IMG/VR virus record: IMGVR_UViG_3300009790_002068
Coordinates: 1 to 64,000 of that record
Direction: 5' to 3' (one strand)
Origin: a virus
Length of the DNA stretch: 64,000 nucleotides
Part shown: positions 1-8,840 of the stretch, one piece after another
Numbering within the stretch: the stretch's first letter is position 1
How the letters are laid out: every line of letters starts with the position of its first letter
Program-made: the position numbers and the translations under genes
Notes under the pieces: model-generated
Told to the model about the DNA's origin: nothing
Databases searched by the model: none
Seen by the model: only the letters and a program-made list of their open reading frames with translations

Positions 1-2
1 AA

Positions 3-515
3 CCAGGCGATAAAATTATTAGCTTGATGCCTTCTGCTGAAAGAGAAACAACATTTAAAGAACCAAACTACCAGACAGAAGCTGACAACGACAGAGTAGT
101 ACACTTAACAGCAAGTGACTCTGGCTCACACAATAATTTAGATAGAATACAGTTTGTTTCATCATTAGTAGTTAAATCATTAGAGCAATACAGCAAAGAC
201 AAAGATGCCTACTTCTATGTATTCCAAGATCAAATTTGGGGTCATAAAGACGGGTATCATCATATACCATCTACAGAGTTAAGTAAGTTTAAAAGCATAG
301 ACTTTGTAGAAGATATAGACCCTAATACTGTAGGGCCTAATAATACAGATCCAGGGCTATCCCCTATGAATATGTGGCTATCACGTCTTAATAGCATACC
401 TTATAAAGAATTCCCCGTACACGCCAGCCCTCATACATTCACTGATATAGAAGGCAAAAGCCTTTTTACTAAAGCGATCCTAGATACATTACCCGAAGTC
501 TTTTTTACTAAATAG
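3..515 (+). CDS. Hypothetical protein, 5' end cut by window edge
   Basis: The reading frame is open from the first complete codon of the window, so the in-frame TTG/ATG at 24-29 is probably internal and this is the C-terminal part of a longer protein. The visible 170 residues are soluble and mixed charged, with no signal peptide or membrane segment. I do not recognise the family. It ends with TAG 19 bases before the next gene, which reads the same way. Confidence 0.6.
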   Translation, partial: PGDKIISLMPSAERETTFKEPNYQTEADNDRVVHLTASDSGSHNNLDRIQFVSSLVVKSLEQYSKDKDAYFYVFQDQIWGHKDGYHHIPSTELSKFKSIDFVEDIDPNTVGPNNTDPGLSPMNMWLSRLNSIPYKEFPVHASPHTFTDIEGKSLFTKAILDTLPEVFFTK

Positions 516-534
516 TATTAAAGGAAATAGACTT

Positions 535-810
535 ATGTGGGAAATGATAGAACGAATGGCATCAGATAGACTGTGGATCTACACAGCATTAGTAGGTTCT
601 TTATTTGGATTGGCATTCTCAACTTATTTTAAAGGCACACGAATAGGACTTTGGATGTACGGCTATTTTGATAGAATAGTTGACTTTCTAGTTGAACGTT
701 GGGGCTGGACTTGGTTCAAGCAAGATGAAGACGCTTGGCGTAAAAAGTATCCTTACGTTACTAAAAAAATAGACGAACTAGAAAAACGTATTAAGAAGTT
801 GGAGAAATAA
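535..810 (+). CDS. Small membrane protein with C-terminal coiled coil
   Basis: This 91-residue protein has one hydrophobic segment near the N-terminus (about residues 13-32), then an aromatic Trp/Phe-rich stretch, and ends in a Lys/Glu heptad-like helix (about residues 72-91). An upstream AAGGAAA supports the start. It is followed after one base by the MscS-like gene, so the two are probably co-translated. The architecture resembles phage membrane accessory proteins, but no specific function can be assigned. Confidence 0.6.
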   Translation: MWEMIERMASDRLWIYTALVGSLFGLAFSTYFKGTRIGLWMYGYFDRIVDFLVERWGWTWFKQDEDAWRKKYPYVTKKIDELEKRIKKLEK

Positions 811-811
811 T

Positions 812-1246
812 ATGGGTGAATTTGATCAACTAGGATTACAAATATCAGACTTTATAGGACCATGGATTGCTATACTAATTTCAATTAGTGCCGCTTTTTG
901 GTTTAAGGATTTTGCTATCAATATGATGCAAGGATTAAAATTTAAACTTAATCCTGCTTTCAATGAAGGCGATAGTGTTATACTAGATGGCAATGATGCT
1001 ATTATTGTTAAAATAGGTCTACGTGAAAGTGTGTTTGGCATTTACTCTGAAAAAGGGTATACATGGAGATATGTACCAAACAACAGAATTCCATTCTTAA
1101 AATTGGAAAAGATTGTGAACCCAGATTTACATTTGGATTCAACAGCTGAAAAGGGCAGACGCCTTCAAGCAATGATCGACCAAGCTCAATCAGAGCAAAT
1201 TCAAAATAATAGAAATGAAATACAAAAAATGAAGGGCAAGAAATAA
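812..1246 (+). CDS. MscS beta-domain-like membrane protein
   Basis: The 144-residue protein has one N-terminal transmembrane helix (about 17-37). It is followed by a stretch resembling the beta domain of small-conductance mechanosensitive channels: an F-x-EGD-x-V-x-L-DG turn near residues 50-60, an IGLRES strand near 68-73, and a VPNN-x-I motif near 88-93. The C-terminus is a charged helix. Full MscS proteins have three helices before this domain, so this is a reduced version. It sits between two other small membrane proteins. The beta-domain similarity is read from motifs; a channel or lysis-related role is inference. Confidence 0.6.
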   Translation: MGEFDQLGLQISDFIGPWIAILISISAAFWFKDFAINMMQGLKFKLNPAFNEGDSVILDGNDAIIVKIGLRESVFGIYSEKGYTWRYVPNNRIPFLKLEKIVNPDLHLDSTAEKGRRLQAMIDQAQSEQIQNNRNEIQKMKGKK

Positions 1247-1247
1247 C

Positions 1248-1481
1248 ATGAGTGATGGCGTAAACAAATATCAATGGTTCATTGATTTAGCAAAAGCAGT
1301 AGACAGTTGGAGAATCTTTCCAAGATTATTCATAACAACTTACATATACCTATTGTACAAAGTAGTAATTTGGTTCATGGCATTACCTACACCAAACTTT
1401 GAACAGTCAGGTTTAGTATCAATAGTAGTTGGTGCTGGAGCGGCCTGGTTTGGCCTATATGTAGGATCAGGCAAAAAATAG
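1248..1481 (+). CDS. Small two-helix membrane protein
   Basis: This 77-residue protein has two hydrophobic segments (about 26-45 and 54-73) separated by a short polar loop, and a Lys-Lys C-terminus. It starts one base after the MscS-like gene and is the last gene before a strong promoter. Its size and topology would fit a holin-like or accessory membrane protein, but no family motif is visible and no lysin gene is adjacent. Confidence 0.55.
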   Translation: MSDGVNKYQWFIDLAKAVDSWRIFPRLFITTYIYLLYKVVIWFMALPTPNFEQSGLVSIVVGAGAAWFGLYVGSGKK

Positions 1482-1483
1482 AC

Positions 1484-1512
1484 TTGACAGATAGTCTATA
1501 ATCCATTATAAT
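1484..1512 (+). promoter_or_regulatory. Sigma70-type promoter for dnaJ, start codon at +1
   Basis: A perfect TTGACA (1484-1489) is separated by 17 bases from a perfect TATAAT (1507-1512). The dnaJ ATG begins at 1519, six bases after the -10 box, where transcription would be expected to start. There is no room for a ribosome binding site, so the mRNA is probably leaderless. Confidence 0.75.
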
Positions 1513-1518
1513 ATACAC

Positions 1519-2352
1519 ATGAATCAAGACCCGTATCAAGTCTTGGGTGTATCTCCACAAGACGATGAAGCAACAATTAAAAAAGCCTACAAGAAATTGG
1601 CGTTGAAACATCACCCTGATCGTACGGGTGGTGACGAAACAAAAATGAAAGAAATAACTGAGGCTTATAATAGAATCAAAAAAGGTGATACAGGTCCTGG
1701 TGGCTTCTATGGTGATCAGCAGTTTTGGTCATCGTCAGGAATGAGTCAAGATGATTTAGCTGACATTTTTGGAAGTTTTGGAGATATCTTTAGTAGACAT
1801 TTTGGACAAGGACCTGGAACAGCAGGACACCACCCAGATAGAAAATACCGTAATACTAACAGAAAAGGAAAAGATATTTCTTTAGATTTGCCATTAACAT
1901 TTAGAGAAATGTGGTTTGGAAGTGAACAATTAGTACAACTAAACGGTAATACATTAAGCATTAAAACACCCCCAGGAATAAGAGATGGTGCTAAAATACG
2001 TTATAGCGGACATGGACTTCCGCCAAGCCAATTAGGCACTCCGGGCGATTTAATAATCACAGTTAGAATAAAGAAAGATAATAAGTATAGTATAGACGGT
2101 AATAAAGTTATAGCCAACCAAGAGATATCTGTATGGGACGCTATACTTGGCGACGATATAGAATACACACATATCGACGATAGAGTTCTTAAAATTTCAA
2201 TTAGCCCAGGAACACAAAATGGCCAGATGTTCCGAATACCAGGATACGGTATAAATGGAGGAGATTTGATGATTAAGATACACATAAAGATCCCTGATAA
2301 CTTGACAAAGGAACAAAAATCTGCTATACTCAAGTGGAAGAATAAAAAATAA
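1519..2352 (+). CDS. dnaJ: DnaJ/CbpA-type co-chaperone
   Basis: The N-terminal J domain (about residues 1-60) carries the HPD motif at 32-34 that stimulates DnaK ATPase. A Gly-rich linker follows (to about 105), then a two-part C-terminal substrate-binding region to residue 277. There is no CxxCxGxG zinc finger, so it is a type II (CbpA-like) J protein. It opens a cassette with peptide deformylase and ClpA, suggesting a role in recruiting host DnaK to phage proteins. The ATG coincides with the predicted transcription start, implying a leaderless message. Confidence 0.9.
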   Translation: MNQDPYQVLGVSPQDDEATIKKAYKKLALKHHPDRTGGDETKMKEITEAYNRIKKGDTGPGGFYGDQQFWSSSGMSQDDLADIFGSFGDIFSRHFGQGPGTAGHHPDRKYRNTNRKGKDISLDLPLTFREMWFGSEQLVQLNGNTLSIKTPPGIRDGAKIRYSGHGLPPSQLGTPGDLIITVRIKKDNKYSIDGNKVIANQEISVWDAILGDDIEYTHIDDRVLKISISPGTQNGQMFRIPGYGINGGDLMIKIHIKIPDNLTKEQKSAILKWKNKK

Positions 2353-2354
2353 TA

Positions 2355-2849
2355 ATGAGACTAGATCCCCAATTTTTACATACGCCTGGTAAAGTTTGTC
2401 TTTGGAACAAACTAGAAGAAGATAAAAAACGTTATCAAAGTATTAGTGCTGAAATGATACAGATAATGATAGACAACAGAGGTATAGGATTGGCGGCCAA
2501 CCAAGTAGGACTTAATTTACAAATGTTCGTTATGAAAAAACTATCGGGCGAATTTTTAACTTGTATTAATCCTAAACTAGTAAGCATAGGTAAAGACTGG
2601 CACGGTGATATACCTATGGCAACAGCAGAAGAAGGTTGTTTAAGTTATCCTGGTGTACATTATGAGATAGAGAGACCAAGAGAAGTAACTGTACAATGGA
2701 CTGACTATGCTTCTAACGATCATTCAGCTGACCTCGAAGGTATAGATGCTAGGTGTTGGTTACACGAATACGATCATTGTCAAGGAATTACATTTGATCA
2801 AAGATACAATGGAAATATAAAGGAAGAGATGTTATATGATAAAGCATAA
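2355..2849 (+). CDS. def: Peptide deformylase
   Basis: All three signature motifs of the family are present: GIGLAANQVG at 43-52, EEGCLSYPG at 92-100 with the metal-binding Cys95, and HEYDH at 137-141 with the two metal-binding histidines and catalytic Glu. It would remove the N-formyl group from nascent proteins using Fe2+ or a similar metal. The length (164 aa) is close to bacterial enzymes, so it is not the very short phage form. It starts two bases after dnaJ and overlaps clpA by 14 bases. Confidence 0.93.
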   Translation: MRLDPQFLHTPGKVCLWNKLEEDKKRYQSISAEMIQIMIDNRGIGLAANQVGLNLQMFVMKKLSGEFLTCINPKLVSIGKDWHGDIPMATAEEGCLSYPGVHYEIERPREVTVQWTDYASNDHSADLEGIDARCWLHEYDHCQGITFDQRYNGNIKEEMLYDKA

Positions 2850-5154
2850 CCCAGAAATGGATTTAATTTTAACAAAGGCTTATGAGTTTGCTAATAAACT
2901 TAATCACAAATACGTTACAATAGAACATTTAACATTAAGTTTAATTAACTATAAGAATTTTAAAATTATGCTTGAACAATTTGGCGTTGACCAAGAACAA
3001 CTAGCTTTAGAAATGAAGCACCATGTTGAGAAGCTACCTATTGCTTCTATGGCAGGGCCAGTAGAACCTAAAAAAACACACGGTTTAGATAGGGTATGTA
3101 ATAGAGCATTTACTCAAGTATTGTTTAGTGGTAGACAACACTTACAAACAATAGACTTATTCCATTCTATTATGGTTGAAGATCGTAGTTATTCTAGATA
3201 CTTGTTTTTAAAGTACGGAGTAACAAAAGAAGATTTAACTAACTTCTTTAACAAACATTACACAGGTGAAGACGAAGAAGAACTTCACATACAAATGGCA
3301 CACGAAACATTAGGCGAATACTGTACTAACTTAAACAGACGAGCTTCAGAGGGTAAGATAGATCCTGTTATAGGCAGAGAATCAGAGATTGAAGAAGTGT
3401 GTCAAGTATTAGCTAAAAGAAATAAATCAAACGTTTTATTAATAGGTGAACCAGGTGTAGGTAAAACAGCAATAGCTGAAGGATTAGCTTTAAGAATGAC
3501 AGAAGGACAAGTACCTGAATACTTAAAGAAAGCAAATCTATATACACTTGATGTTGGTAACTTAATCGCTGGAACAAAATACAGAGGTGAGTTTGAAGAA
3601 CGTTTAAAAGAAATCATTGCCGCGGCAAAACTATTGCCAGGTACAATCTTATTCATTGATGAAGCACATCAAATGAAGGGTGCCGGCGCCGGGGGAAACA
3701 GTGGACCAGATTTTATGCAGATGCTGAAACCAGCATTAGCAAAAGGAGAAGTAAAAGTAATTGCTTCAACAACTTGGGAAGAATATACTTCCAGCTTTGA
3801 GAAAGACAGAGCATTTATGAGAAGATTTTATAGACTAACAGTTGAAGAGCCCACACCAGAAGTAGCTAAAGAAATACTTACTGGTCTAAACAAATATTTT
3901 ATGGACTTTCATAAAGCGAAGATATTTCCAGAGGCAATCGATGCCGCTGTTGACCTTAGCGTCAGACATCAACCAGATAAAAAACTACCAGACAAAGCTA
4001 TTGACTTAATTGATAGTGCCTGTGCTAGACAACGTTTCTTAGGACACAAAAATTATAAGATTCGTAAACATAATATTATAGAAGAACTATCTAAAGCAAC
4101 TAGAATTCCTTTAGAACAACTAGACACAGAAGCAACTAAAAGTTTAGCTGATATTGATGCTCAAATTAAAACTAAATTGTACGGACAAGATCAAGTAATT
4201 GATACAGTAGTTAATAAAGTTATGGTTAGTAAAGCAGGACTAAAAAGTATTAACAAACCTATTGGTGTGTTTTTATTATTAGGACCAACAGGTTCAGGTA
4301 AAACTGAATTTGCTAAATTACTTGCTGAGAATAGCCAAGCAAAACTATTAAGATATGATATGAGTGAATACCAAGAGAAGCATACAGTCGCTAGACTTAT
4401 TGGTGCTCCTCCAGGCTATGTAGGATACGAAGATGGTAACCTAGGTGGTGGATTACTTGTAAGTGAAATAGAAAAGAATCCTCACTCTATTATATTATTT
4501 GATGAAATAGAAAAAGCACACCCTGATGTTAGTAACGTATTGTTACAACTAATGGACGAAGGATTTATTACTAGCACAAATGGTAAGAAAGCAGATGCTA
4601 GAAATACAGTTATCTTAATGACATCTAACTTAGGTGCTATGGATAATGAAATGAATAACATCGGCTTTAGCCAAGAACTTGAGAAAACAGGTGAAGAAGA
4701 TAAAGCAGTTAAAAACTTCTTTAAGCCTGAGTTTAGAAATAGACTAGATGGTGTATGTAAATTTAAACACTTAACAACCGACGTTGTTAGAAAAATTGTT
4801 GGTAAGTTTAAAGATGAGATTAATGACTTGTTATCAGAAAAAGGTCTCAAAATAGAGTTTATGGAAAAAGCAGTAACCAAATTAGCAGAGCTAGGATATG
4901 ATAAGAAAATGGGTGCTAGACCGTTAGGTAGAGTAATAGAAGATAGGATTAAAATTCCTTTATCTAAAAAGATTTTGTTTGAAAATATTCCTGAGAACTC
5001 GTTAATTACTATTGATTATATCAAGGATGAGTTTGATATTTCTATTAACAAAAATAATGAGATTAGCAATGAAGACTTACAAGCCGAACCTGATGCCGGG
5101 GTCGATGGATCCGGTCTTATCGTATTGGATCAATTTAAACCCCAGCCTAACTAG
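2836..5154 (+). CDS. clpA: ClpA-type AAA+ unfoldase
   Basis: The 772-residue protein has the full ClpA architecture: a Clp N domain (about 1-145), a first AAA+ module with Walker A GEPGVGKT from residue 204, and a second with GPTGSGKT from residue 483. There is no ClpB-type middle coiled coil. In the second module the tripeptide IGF at residues 609-611 sits exactly where ClpA has its ClpP-docking IGL loop, followed by the conserved PEFRNRLD. It can therefore be expected to dock on a ClpP, and the window encodes one at 36887. The start overlaps def; the C-terminal tail after about 740 is acidic. Confidence 0.93.
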   Translation: MIKHNPEMDLILTKAYEFANKLNHKYVTIEHLTLSLINYKNFKIMLEQFGVDQEQLALEMKHHVEKLPIASMAGPVEPKKTHGLDRVCNRAFTQVLFSGRQHLQTIDLFHSIMVEDRSYSRYLFLKYGVTKEDLTNFFNKHYTGEDEEELHIQMAHETLGEYCTNLNRRASEGKIDPVIGRESEIEEVCQVLAKRNKSNVLLIGEPGVGKTAIAEGLALRMTEGQVPEYLKKANLYTLDVGNLIAGTKYRGEFEERLKEIIAAAKLLPGTILFIDEAHQMKGAGAGGNSGPDFMQMLKPALAKGEVKVIASTTWEEYTSSFEKDRAFMRRFYRLTVEEPTPEVAKEILTGLNKYFMDFHKAKIFPEAIDAAVDLSVRHQPDKKLPDKAIDLIDSACARQRFLGHKNYKIRKHNIIEELSKATRIPLEQLDTEATKSLADIDAQIKTKLYGQDQVIDTVVNKVMVSKAGLKSINKPIGVFLLLGPTGSGKTEFAKLLAENSQAKLLRYDMSEYQEKHTVARLIGAPPGYVGYEDGNLGGGLLVSEIEKNPHSIILFDEIEKAHPDVSNVLLQLMDEGFITSTNGKKADARNTVILMTSNLGAMDNEMNNIGFSQELEKTGEEDKAVKNFFKPEFRNRLDGVCKFKHLTTDVVRKIVGKFKDEINDLLSEKGLKIEFMEKAVTKLAELGYDKKMGARPLGRVIEDRIKIPLSKKILFENIPENSLITIDYIKDEFDISINKNNEISNEDLQAEPDAGVDGSGLIVLDQFKPQPN

Positions 5155-5863
5155 ATTTTCAGCTAGAACAGTTATAGCTGATAAAAAGTTCTACAGTAAA
5201 TATCCAATTCGTATACGTTTTTATCCTGTACATCATTGGCGTTGGTTCTGGTCTAGACGTAATGACTGTACAACAACTTGGAAATACTTCCTAAAAACAC
5301 TTACTGATTACGATAAGAAGATACTCAAAAAGTTCTTTGAAGTAAATCATTATAGTAAAACTGGATACGGAAGTATAAACAACAAAGAGTATAGGGACAC
5401 TTATAAGTTAATACAATGGACAAACACTTTGGGTTCTCCAAAACTTCGTGTTGAAGGCAGAACATTAGATTTATATACTACCGAACCAACCATGTTTACC
5501 AAAATACTTAAAGTATCAAACCTAGTTCATGAAATATCATTAGTCAATCCTGCTCTTAAAACAGATGAAATAGAATGTTCCAAATTACCACTTGACAAAT
5601 ACAAATATCGTGTTATACTAAAAGAGGGTCGTGTGAACGAAAACTTACTACAGGTTTTACAGGACTTTAATAACGAGGGAATTATTAAGATTACCAAAAG
5701 AAGACTAGGTGATATTAAGACTTACCACAACAGTTATGGTGATTGGTTCTACGTTGGAACTGAACACGATTTAACATTAATAAATCTATCCTTTGGGGAC
5801 AAGATTCAAAGGGTACTAGAATATGTAGTTAGGAGAGATGATGAAGCAAGAACAATGGAATAA
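5093..5863 (+). CDS. Conserved phage hypothetical protein
   Basis: The frame is open further upstream, but that part lies entirely inside clpA; the ATG at 5093, or the one 12 bases later, gives a sensible protein of about 256 residues. The N-terminal third is basic and aromatic with several Trp residues; the C-terminal third looks like a compact alpha/beta domain. It overlaps clpA by 62 bases. I do not recognise the family and see no catalytic motif. Confidence 0.65.
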   Translation: MPGSMDPVLSYWINLNPSLTRFSARTVIADKKFYSKYPIRIRFYPVHHWRWFWSRRNDCTTTWKYFLKTLTDYDKKILKKFFEVNHYSKTGYGSINNKEYRDTYKLIQWTNTLGSPKLRVEGRTLDLYTTEPTMFTKILKVSNLVHEISLVNPALKTDEIECSKLPLDKYKYRVILKEGRVNENLLQVLQDFNNEGIIKITKRRLGDIKTYHNSYGDWFYVGTEHDLTLINLSFGDKIQRVLEYVVRRDDEARTME

Positions 5864-6107
5864 ATTTTTAGATAAGAATATAATTAGCCCAGGTGCTAGA
5901 GTATATGCTGAAGTTGAAACTTTTGGTATTGGAGGCGATCGAATTAAAGTAATGAAAGAATTAAGCGTAATTAACGTTAATCGCGGTGGCGGGATAGGTC
6001 ATTTTGTAAGAGATCATAGAGAAAATTACACATTTAACTATGAAACAGTACAACAAGTAGATAGTATGACGCCAGAACGATTAGCTAAAGCATACAACAT
6101 TAAATAA
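5841..6107 (+). CDS. Small hypothetical protein
   Basis: An 88-residue soluble protein overlapping the previous stop. Two adjacent ATGs exist; the second (5841) is better spaced from the AGGAG at 5831-5835. It contains a Gly-rich turn (NRGGGIGHF) near the middle. No known domain is recognisable. Confidence 0.6.
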   Translation: MKQEQWNKFLDKNIISPGARVYAEVETFGIGGDRIKVMKELSVINVNRGGGIGHFVRDHRENYTFNYETVQQVDSMTPERLAKAYNIK

Positions 6108-6110
6108 ATA
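6101..6110 (+). promoter_or_regulatory. Candidate T4-type late promoter
   Basis: The sequence TAAATAAATA overlaps the end of the preceding gene and lies 29 bases upstream of the ATG at 6140. It matches the core of the T4 late promoter (TATAAATA). The downstream gene looks structural, which suits late expression. Confidence 0.45.
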
Positions 6111-6139
6111 CATTGTATAATAAGGAATAGGACAAAGAT

Positions 6140-6535
6140 ATGCCAGCAACAGCAACAACACTAATAGCTTCTACAACACATGGTACAGCCACAGGCAACT
6201 ATGATGGTAGTTCTATTGATTTCCAAAGTGATTCAGCTAAAGGCGACGGTTACTATGGATATAGCGACGGTTTACATACAGTTAGTTGGCAAGTAACATC
6301 ATTTGTTGGAGATATAACAATCCAAGCAAGTCTAGTAGAAACACCTACAAGTACTGATTGGTTTGATGTAGCAATGACTGATTCAGCTGGTACAACGTAC
6401 ACTAGCCCATATGATGGCAGTACGGCTCAAACAGCTCACGTGGCATATAACTTTACAGGTAACTTTGTTAACGTAAGAGCTTCTGTTAAAAACTTTACAG
6501 CAGGAACTATTAACAAATTGAGGTTTAATTACTAA
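6140..6535 (+). CDS. Putative virion protein, beta-rich
   Basis: This 131-residue protein is rich in Ser, Thr, Gly, Asp and aromatic residues and short on Lys and Glu, a composition typical of beta-sandwich virion decoration or fibre proteins. Conserved-looking segments include SWQVTSFVGDITIQASL and a C-terminal NKLRFNY. It follows a late-type promoter sequence and its stop overlaps the next start. The structural assignment rests on composition and context only. Confidence 0.55.
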   Translation: MPATATTLIASTTHGTATGNYDGSSIDFQSDSAKGDGYYGYSDGLHTVSWQVTSFVGDITIQASLVETPTSTDWFDVAMTDSAGTTYTSPYDGSTAQTAHVAYNFTGNFVNVRASVKNFTAGTINKLRFNY

Positions 6536-6786
6536 TGGTAAATTGGATTAAATTAGATTTAGGACACGAACCTACAGTACAAGAACAAAGAATCTTTGCT
6601 GGTGCTATTGCTATGGTACTAGGTAAAGACTTAATTGAAAGCACAGACGATTGGTACATTGATGTACTAAAAGATAATGCTTTAGGTTGTACTTTTAAAA
6701 CAGCTCTTACAGATGAACAAGGCAATAGATTAGCTAACGTTCTAAGTAAAACTATTCCAGATCATACACTAGAAATATCAAAATAA
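6535..6786 (+). CDS. Small hypothetical protein
   Basis: An 83-residue soluble protein starting on the last base of the previous stop codon, so probably translationally coupled. It is alpha/beta-like with no recognised motif, and may form an expression unit with the virion-like protein upstream and the glycosyltransferase downstream. Confidence 0.6.
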   Translation: MVNWIKLDLGHEPTVQEQRIFAGAIAMVLGKDLIESTDDWYIDVLKDNALGCTFKTALTDEQGNRLANVLSKTIPDHTLEISK

Positions 6787-6798
6787 TTAGGTAACTCA

Positions 6799-7500
6799 AT
6801 GTTCACAGACGAACAAGCACAAAGAATCCAAGATTCATTTTTGTCTATATGTACACCTTGTTATGGTGGACAAATCACAGAAAAACATTATGTAAGTATG
6901 ATTTCATACACTATTGCTTGTATGAAAAACAATATGAAGTTTAGTATTGAAACAATGGCTAATGAAAGCCTTGTTACAAGAGCTAGGAATAATCTAGTAG
7001 CTAAAACAATGTTAAACCCTAAAGCAACTCATTTAATGTTTGTAGATGCTGACGTAGGCTTTGATGCTGAATCTATATATAAACTTATAGCACACGACAA
7101 AGACGTTGTTGGTGGTATATATCCTAAAAAAACATTTGAGCCTGAGTATGTTTTTAACCCTACAAAAGGTGCTGAACGTAATGGTAGTTTATTAGAAGTA
7201 GATGATATAGGAACAGGATTTTTACTAATCAAACGTAGTGTATTTGATACTATGATGAGCAAGTTTCCTAATTTAAAGTATAATAACAGTTTAAACCTAG
7301 AACCAGAATCAGAAAAGTTTATGTATGCTCTATTTGATACAAGTATTGACAAAGCAGGCAACTATTTAAGCGAAGACTATACGTTCTGTGATAGATGGAG
7401 AAACCTAGGCGGAAAGATATATGCTGATACATCAATTCAACTTACACATACAGGGTACTACCCATTCACGGGCGACATCACTCTACTCCAAAACAACTAA
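6799..7500 (+). CDS. GT-A fold glycosyltransferase
   Basis: The 233-residue protein has the pattern of a family A glycosyltransferase: an N-terminal nucleotide-sugar fold, a THLMFVDADVGF strand containing the D-x-D metal and sugar-nucleotide site near residue 80, and an acidic SEDYTFCDRW motif near 190 typical of the acceptor-base region. It would transfer a sugar from a nucleotide donor; the acceptor is unknown and could be a virion protein, surface glycan or DNA base. It follows a structural-like gene, which favours virion or surface decoration. Confidence 0.78.
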   Translation: MFTDEQAQRIQDSFLSICTPCYGGQITEKHYVSMISYTIACMKNNMKFSIETMANESLVTRARNNLVAKTMLNPKATHLMFVDADVGFDAESIYKLIAHDKDVVGGIYPKKTFEPEYVFNPTKGAERNGSLLEVDDIGTGFLLIKRSVFDTMMSKFPNLKYNNSLNLEPESEKFMYALFDTSIDKAGNYLSEDYTFCDRWRNLGGKIYADTSIQLTHTGYYPFTGDITLLQNN

Positions 7501-7503
7501 ATA
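7498..7503 (+). promoter_or_regulatory. Candidate T4-type late promoter
   Basis: CTAAATA, beginning inside the glycosyltransferase stop codon, lies 23 bases upstream of the ATG at 7527, with an AATGGAGAA ribosome site between. The same hexamer precedes several other genes in the window. Confidence 0.45.
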
Positions 7504-7526
7504 CATACATATAATGGAGAATATGT

Positions 7527-8840
7527 ATGGCTAACAACATTGTGGCGATCTATGCGGGGAGATTTCACCCGTTTCACAAAGGACATAAGGCAGTATACGA
7601 CAGTTTAGTCGGTAAATTTGGTGCTGACAAAGTGTTCATCGCTACTAGTGGAAAGCAAAACGACACAGATAGTCCTTTTAGCTTTAAAGAAAAAGCGGCC
7701 ATGATGATGCTTACAGGAGTTCCTGGAAAAGCTATTAGTCAAGAAACATCTCCATATAAGCCTGAGAATATACTTAAAAAGTTTTCAACAGATACAGCGG
7801 TTGTGTTTGCTGTAGGAAAAAAGGATATGGACGAGAGTCCAAGATTTAAGCCTGGTCTCAAAAAAGATGGGTCACCTACATATTACCAAACATTAGATGG
7901 TAAGAAAGTAGCTGACTTAGAAGGATACGAAAAGCACGGATATTTGATTGTAGCACCTACAGTAAAATTTACAGTACTAGGTGAGCCTGCTACTTCGGCC
8001 AGCGAACTAAGAGCAAGATATGGAAAACTAGACGACGAACAACGTGGTAAATTTATAGAAGATTTGTTTGGTAGTTATAATGATGTAATTCAGAAAGTTT
8101 TGGATACACGTCTAGGTGAAGTAACAGAAGCAACACAAAAACCATATGTATCTATGTATAGAGATAACAAAAACAAAATGGTTTATGATGTATTAGATAA
8201 ACACGGCAATTCAGCATTTAAATCTTATGATGAACGTGAAGCAACAGAATACTTCAAAAAGAATTATAAAAAAATGAGAGAAGCATATCCATATAAGCCT
8301 AAGATGCCTGAATTTGGTAATAGAGTATACGGTGGCGACAAAGGAATTATAGTAAAACAAATTAAACGTTTAGTTGAAGTAATTAAAGACTTAGGCGAGC
8401 TACAAAAGAACGGTAGTGTTGATACAGAAACTATGTCTATTATATTATCACAACTAGAACAAATTGGCGACTACTTAAAAGATACACCAGTTGAAGAGTC
8501 ATTTAGAAAGATGATGGAATCGTTATACAACTTAAACAAACAAGATCCTATGGATAGTGAAATTATAATTCAAGGATTAGGTAGAATGACTTTACAACAA
8601 GCCGTAAGAAGAGTAAAAGAATATGCTGATGAAATATCAGCAGTAGCATCAAAAGAGCCATGGATACATCAAAATAAACTAACACATCATATTGATATGT
8701 TGGGCCATTACAATAAAGCTGTTCAAGATGCTTATAAAGATTTAGCAAAGATTCGTAAAAAAGGCGGAACAAGAAGCAAAGGCATTGATCCTGATTTAAG
8801 TGAAGCAGTAACATTTGATACCGTTGAAGGCATTAAGTAA
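7527..8840 (+). CDS. Nucleotidyltransferase (HxGH) with helical C-terminal domain
   Basis: Residues 1-200 form a cytidylyl/adenylyltransferase-like domain with the signature AGRFHPFHKGH near residues 9-19 and a distal SASELRARY that matches the (I/S)SxxxR motif of NMN adenylyltransferases. The remaining 240 residues are mostly helical and charged and have no recognisable enzyme motif. Similar two-part proteins are annotated as cytidylyltransferases in marine T4-like phages. A role in NAD or CDP-compound metabolism is possible; the substrate cannot be told from sequence. The next gene follows directly. Confidence 0.8.
   Translation: MANNIVAIYAGRFHPFHKGHKAVYDSLVGKFGADKVFIATSGKQNDTDSPFSFKEKAAMMMLTGVPGKAISQETSPYKPENILKKFSTDTAVVFAVGKKDMDESPRFKPGLKKDGSPTYYQTLDGKKVADLEGYEKHGYLIVAPTVKFTVLGEPATSASELRARYGKLDDEQRGKFIEDLFGSYNDVIQKVLDTRLGEVTEATQKPYVSMYRDNKNKMVYDVLDKHGNSAFKSYDEREATEYFKKNYKKMREAYPYKPKMPEFGNRVYGGDKGIIVKQIKRLVEVIKDLGELQKNGSVDTETMSIILSQLEQIGDYLKDTPVEESFRKMMESLYNLNKQDPMDSEIIIQGLGRMTLQQAVRRVKEYADEISAVASKEPWIHQNKLTHHIDMLGHYNKAVQDAYKDLAKIRKKGGTRSKGIDPDLSEAVTFDTVEGIK

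Noticed and set aside
1497-1502. TATAAT at 1497 as the dnaJ -10 box
   Set aside because: It is only seven bases from the -35 box; the second TATAAT at 1507 has ideal 17-base spacing.
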